Assembly: GCA_029552545.1 (NCBI GenBank) | Contig: JAKPDO010000019.1 | Location: forward strand, 248,001 to 312,000 | Direction of reading: 5' to 3' | Source of the DNA: Planctomycetota bacterium | GTDB lineage: Bacteria; Planctomycetota; Phycisphaerae; Sedimentisphaerales; Anaerohalosphaeraceae | Length of the DNA: 64,000 nucleotides | Part shown: piece by piece, positions 60,391-64,000 of the stretch | Position numbering within the stretch: the stretch's first letter is position 1 | Layout of the letters: each line of letters begins with the position of its first letter | Made by a program: the position numbers and the translations under genes | The notes under the pieces: generated by a model | What the model was told of the DNA's origin: nothing | Database searches by the model: none | The model's input: the letters and a program-made list of their open reading frames with translations, nothing else

Positions 60391-63300
60391 ATGGTACAAT
60401 CAGGCAAAATGGCAAAAGGATTTCAAACAATCAGTGTTTTGCTTTGGATATCGGCAGTCTGGGCATTCGGTGCTGAAGAGGCAGGAAGGCCTGAAGCGCA
60501 GCGGAATCTTTCTGTGGATGCGGAAGGGGTGCTGCGCTGCCGGGATACGCAGCAGGAGGCCGCACTGTTCGGGGTGAATTACTGTCTGCCGTCCGGGTAT
60601 AGTTTCCGGGCTGTTGGTTATGTCGGAGCGGACCGCAAAAAGACGGTGGAGGCGGATATGGCCCATCTGGCTCGGCTGGGGCTGGACGGGCTTCGGCTCA
60701 GTTTCTGGGGAGACTGGGAAAACAGCGACCGGCAGGGCAATCTCATTGACAATGAGCATCTGGATTTGCTGGATTCTGTGATTGCCCAGGCAGAGAAAAG
60801 AGGAATTTCTATCCTTCTGACGCCGATTACCTTGTACAGTCCGGTCTGGCCGGAGCCGGAGGAGATGAACACCTGCCAGGGATTTCCGCGTTTTTTCCCC
60901 AAGCGCGAACTGGGCATCAATCCGGAGGCGATCGCCGTTCAGCAGCGGTATCTTTCGCAGATTGTTCAGCATGTCAATCGCTATACGGGCCGTGCCTACA
61001 AAGACGAACCGGCGATTGTGATGATGGAACCGGTCAATGAGCCGCATCATCACCCGGGACAGAAGCCCGTGGAGTATATCAATGCCTTGATTCAGGCGAT
61101 TCGGGACGCCGGCTGGAACAAGCCGATTGTCTTCAACGTCAGTCAGGATATGGCGATTGCACCGGCCGTGCGGGATTCCCGGGCCGATGGGGCGGCGTTC
61201 GGCTGGTACCCGACAGGTCTGGTCAGCGGCTTTACCCTTCGGAGCAATTTTCTGCCGCGGGTGGAATCCTATCGGCTTTTGTTTGACCCGGCCTTAAAGA
61301 ACAAGCCCAAAGTCGTTTACGAATTTGATACGGCGGATGTGGCGGGCTCGTATCTGTATCCGGCGATAGCCCGCACATTTCGCAGCGGCGGCGCTCAGTT
61401 TGCTGCGATGTTTACCTATGACCCGCTGCCGCTGGCCTCGAGAAATCTGGAGTATCAGACGCATTGTCTGAATCTGGTCTATACGCCCGGCAAAGCCGTC
61501 AGTCTGCTGATTGCGGCCGAGGCCTTCCGCCGTCTGCCGAGGGGCTTTACCGCATCGGAATCAAACCGCTTCGGGCCGGTGCGGGTCAGTTTCGAGGAGG
61601 ATTTGAGCGAGCTGGTTACGGAGCGGGAATTCTTCTATTCCAATACAACCAGGACCGTTCCGCCCAAACCGGAGCAGCTGGAGCGGATTATCGGCTGCGG
61701 CAGCTCGCCGGTGCTCGAGTATGAAGGAACCGGTGCGTATTTTCTGGAAAAGCAGGCCGAAGGATTGTGGCGGCTGGAGGTCTATCCGGATGTCGTGTGG
61801 CTGCGCGACCCGTTCGGTCGGCCCAGCCGGGGCCGCCAGGCGGCCTTTCTGGTTTGGGGGGCAAGGCGGATGAAAATTGCTGTGCCGGATTTAGGAACCT
61901 CGTTTATGTATGAGGGGGCCAATGAAGGTAATTCTCTCGCCGGCAGGGCTGCCCAGGGGACACTGGAAATCCAGCCGGGGGTGTATTGTCTGCGGAGAGA
62001 CCCCTCGATTTTAATGGCGAAGGATTTCAGCCGCGAATACGTTGTACCCGCCCGGCAGAAAAATCCGGTTGTGATTCACCATCTTTCTCCTCGACAGATT
62101 GCGGAGGGCAGACCGTTCGCGGTTCGAGTCAGAGGTGTATGGGAGCAGCCGCCGCAGGAGGTTGTCTGCTGGGTGCGAAAACAGGCGGGGGCGGAGTTTG
62201 AAAAGATTCCGATGAAGCCGGTTTCGCGGTTTGACTACGAGACGCCGATAGAGGGCAAAGCGGGTCAAACCATCGAATACGCGGTGAGTGTGATTCAGGA
62301 CGGGCAAACGCTTACGTTTCCGGCGAGGATTGTCGGACCGCCGAATTCTTCAATAAAGGCCGAAGCGGAACCGCTGGTGCTGTTTGACGCGGCGGCGGCT
62401 TCCCAGACACCGGACCTGAAGCAGTGGTCCGCCCGTCAGGCATCCGTATCGCTGCCGGAAGAGGGCGGACGGCGTCGGCTTCGCGTGCAGACGGCCGGAT
62501 TTGAATCCAACGGAGCCGTCAGTATTGACCTTGCGCTGAAGAGTCCGACTCCCTCTGCAGATTCCGCTGTTTTTGAAAAGGAATACTACGAGGACGCGAT
62601 TTTGGTGTTCAAGGGGCGTCCATTGAGCGAGCAGACCGACCAGCTGGAGCTTGTGCTGATTGACCGCTACGGGATGCAGGACAAACGCCTGCTGCGGCTG
62701 GACGGACGAAAAGGCCGCACGGAAATTCTGCTGAAAGATGTCTGTCTTGCGAATCTGAAGACGGCCCGGCTGACGTTTGGGGCGTGGCTGTTTCCGGGAG
62801 CGGAGGGGCTGGCCCACGGGTTTGAACTGGAGGAGATTGCCGTACGGCCTTCGCCGCGTCTTTGGCGGGTACCGGTGGTTGCGGCGGAGTCGGAGTTTGG
62901 GTTGTTTGAGGCGTCGGCGGACAGCGACCGACTGATTTTCCCCAATTCAGAGCATCGGGTTTCTTTTTTGCGGCGGTTGACCCGCGGGATGGCGGCGGAC
63001 CGTGCAGCGCTGCGGGTTGATGTGCCGACGTTTCGGCCGGCGCCGCAGGATGTGTCGTTTCGTCTGATATTGGATGAGCGGATAGAACCGCGCCGGGAGG
63101 ATTTAAATCAGATGGATGCCGTTCGGGTGCGGGTCCGGGCGGGGCTGCCCAGGACGCGGCAGATGGAACTGCTTTTCATCGGGCGGGACGGCTGGGTGCG
63201 CGGGGTGCGGATTCCGTTGACCGGAGACTGGAAAGAGCACGAAATCCCGCTGAGCCGACTGGAGCCGATGACAGCCAGCTGGCTGCCCCGGCCTTATCCG

Positions 63301-63483
63301 ACGGTAGGGCTGGATTATTGGGACCAGCCGGACCGAAGCAGCGGCGGGCTGGTTGACTGGAGCCGGCTGGAGGCCGTGCAGGTCTCCTTTGGGGCGCGGC
63401 TGTTTCCGGAGGCCGTCAATGAGCCGCATGCCTTGGAAATTGAGGAGATTCTTCTTGTCCGTTCTTCCCGACAGGAACAATAA
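60391..63483 (+). CDS. Large GH5/cellulase-like glycoside hydrolase (1030 aa)
   Basis: LFGVNYCLPSGYSFR...LGLDGLRLSFWGDWEN...IVMMEPVNEPHHHPG...KVVYEFDTADVAGSY; (beta/alpha)8 GH-A-like motifs. Confidence 0.72.
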   Translation: MVQSGKMAKGFQTISVLLWISAVWAFGAEEAGRPEAQRNLSVDAEGVLRCRDTQQEAALFGVNYCLPSGYSFRAVGYVGADRKKTVEADMAHLARLGLDGLRLSFWGDWENSDRQGNLIDNEHLDLLDSVIAQAEKRGISILLTPITLYSPVWPEPEEMNTCQGFPRFFPKRELGINPEAIAVQQRYLSQIVQHVNRYTGRAYKDEPAIVMMEPVNEPHHHPGQKPVEYINALIQAIRDAGWNKPIVFNVSQDMAIAPAVRDSRADGAAFGWYPTGLVSGFTLRSNFLPRVESYRLLFDPALKNKPKVVYEFDTADVAGSYLYPAIARTFRSGGAQFAAMFTYDPLPLASRNLEYQTHCLNLVYTPGKAVSLLIAAEAFRRLPRGFTASESNRFGPVRVSFEEDLSELVTEREFFYSNTTRTVPPKPEQLERIIGCGSSPVLEYEGTGAYFLEKQAEGLWRLEVYPDVVWLRDPFGRPSRGRQAAFLVWGARRMKIAVPDLGTSFMYEGANEGNSLAGRAAQGTLEIQPGVYCLRRDPSILMAKDFSREYVVPARQKNPVVIHHLSPRQIAEGRPFAVRVRGVWEQPPQEVVCWVRKQAGAEFEKIPMKPVSRFDYETPIEGKAGQTIEYAVSVIQDGQTLTFPARIVGPPNSSIKAEAEPLVLFDAAAASQTPDLKQWSARQASVSLPEEGGRRRLRVQTAGFESNGAVSIDLALKSPTPSADSAVFEKEYYEDAILVFKGRPLSEQTDQLELVLIDRYGMQDKRLLRLDGRKGRTEILLKDVCLANLKTARLTFGAWLFPGAEGLAHGFELEEIAVRPSPRLWRVPVVAAESEFGLFEASADSDRLIFPNSEHRVSFLRRLTRGMAADRAALRVDVPTFRPAPQDVSFRLILDERIEPRREDLNQMDAVRVRVRAGLPRTRQMELLFIGRDGWVRGVRIPLTGDWKEHEIPLSRLEPMTASWLPRPYPTVGLDYWDQPDRSSGGLVDWSRLEAVQVSFGARLFPEAVNEPHALEIEEILLVRSSRQEQ

Positions 63484-63542
63484 TTTTATATTATTTTGTG
63501 TTTCGGATTTCGAATTTTGGATTTTTCACTTGGGGGTTGCTG

Positions 63543-64000
63543 ATGAGAAAACAGACAGGGTGGACGATGCTGCTGGCCGCTTGGCTGCTGACCGAGGTCT
63601 GCGCAGGGCCGCTGACGGCAGATTTTGACAGCGATGGGAAAATCGGTATCGCCGACCTGGGACAAATGGCCTGTGTCTGGCAGACGGCAAGCGAACAGGC
63701 GGAGTTTGACGCCCGCTTTGATTTGGACCGCGATGGGCAGGTCGGGATGGGGGATTTGGCGGTGTTTGCCTTTCAATGGCTGGATGACCCGGCTGACGTG
63801 TACTATATTCCCATTTCCACCCGACGGCAGAAAGTGTCCTTTAATCTCGGCTGGAAGTTTTATAAGGGGGAGATTTCGGGCGATGCGGTCTCTGCTCCTT
63901 CTTATGATGACAGCAGCTGGGTGTCTGTACGTCTGCCGCACAATCCGCCCATCAGCGGACAGACGGGCCCGGACCCGCTGCGTCCGGCCTGGCCGAACTA
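63543..64000 (+). CDS. Secreted dockerin-bearing GH2-like (beta-galactosidase-type) protein, truncated by window end
   Basis: MRKQTGWTMLLAAWLLTEVCAGPLTADFDSDGKIGIADLGQMACVWQ...DLDRDGQVGMGDLAVFAFQWLDDP then VSFNLGWKFYKGEISG...SYDDSSWVSVRLPHNP (GH2 N-terminal style); open to the end. Confidence 0.78.
   Translation, partial: MRKQTGWTMLLAAWLLTEVCAGPLTADFDSDGKIGIADLGQMACVWQTASEQAEFDARFDLDRDGQVGMGDLAVFAFQWLDDPADVYYIPISTRRQKVSFNLGWKFYKGEISGDAVSAPSYDDSSWVSVRLPHNPPISGQTGPDPLRPAWPN

Noticed and set aside
1-64000. CRISPR arrays, transposases, prophage genes, rRNA
   Set aside because: No regularly spaced direct repeats, transposase/integrase motifs, phage structural genes or rRNA segments seen on reading the window

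Overview
The window looks like a planctomycete-type (Phycisphaerae-like) chromosome segment, inferred from a PEP-CTERM protein, prepilin and dockerin/LamG proteins, and an ECF sigma/FecR module. It is dominated by a flagellar supercluster. Left arm (+): a VWA/ExbB/ExbD module, a sigma-54 activator (-), then flgD-flgE-PilZ-flgF-flgG-flgA-flgH-flgI-flgJ-flgN-flgK-flgL. This is followed by a ~17.7 kb glycosyltransferase/methyltransferase island (16.07-33.74 kb) and fliD. Right arm (-): flgB-flgC-fliE-fliF-fliG-fliH-fliI-fliJ-motE-like-motA-motB-motB and fliO-fliP-fliQ-fliR-flhB, ending in an unusual FlhA-like protein. Then come xseA, xseB, tRNA-Leu(UAG), a HAD/GmhB-like + Sua5 fusion gene, and an ECF sigma/FecR-linked extracellular polysaccharide-degradation locus. 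Main points for a second look: (1) the gene in the flhA position (35919..37463) has a FlhA-like export-gate membrane domain, but its cytoplasmic domain is replaced by a ParA/BY-kinase-like fold with a destroyed P-loop; (2) a 2620-aa protein carrying about nine GT/MTase modules sits between flgL and fliD; (3) four well-spaced -24/-12 (sigma-54) promoters lie before flgD, the second GT gene, flgB and fliO, plus a possible sigma-28 -10 element before fliD; (4) a TPR-GT paralogue has lost both EX7E glutamates; (5) a short PFK-N-terminus-like relic lies inside the island; (6) a FecR-NPCBM sensor is coupled to an ECF sigma factor. All homology calls are by eye; no searches were run.
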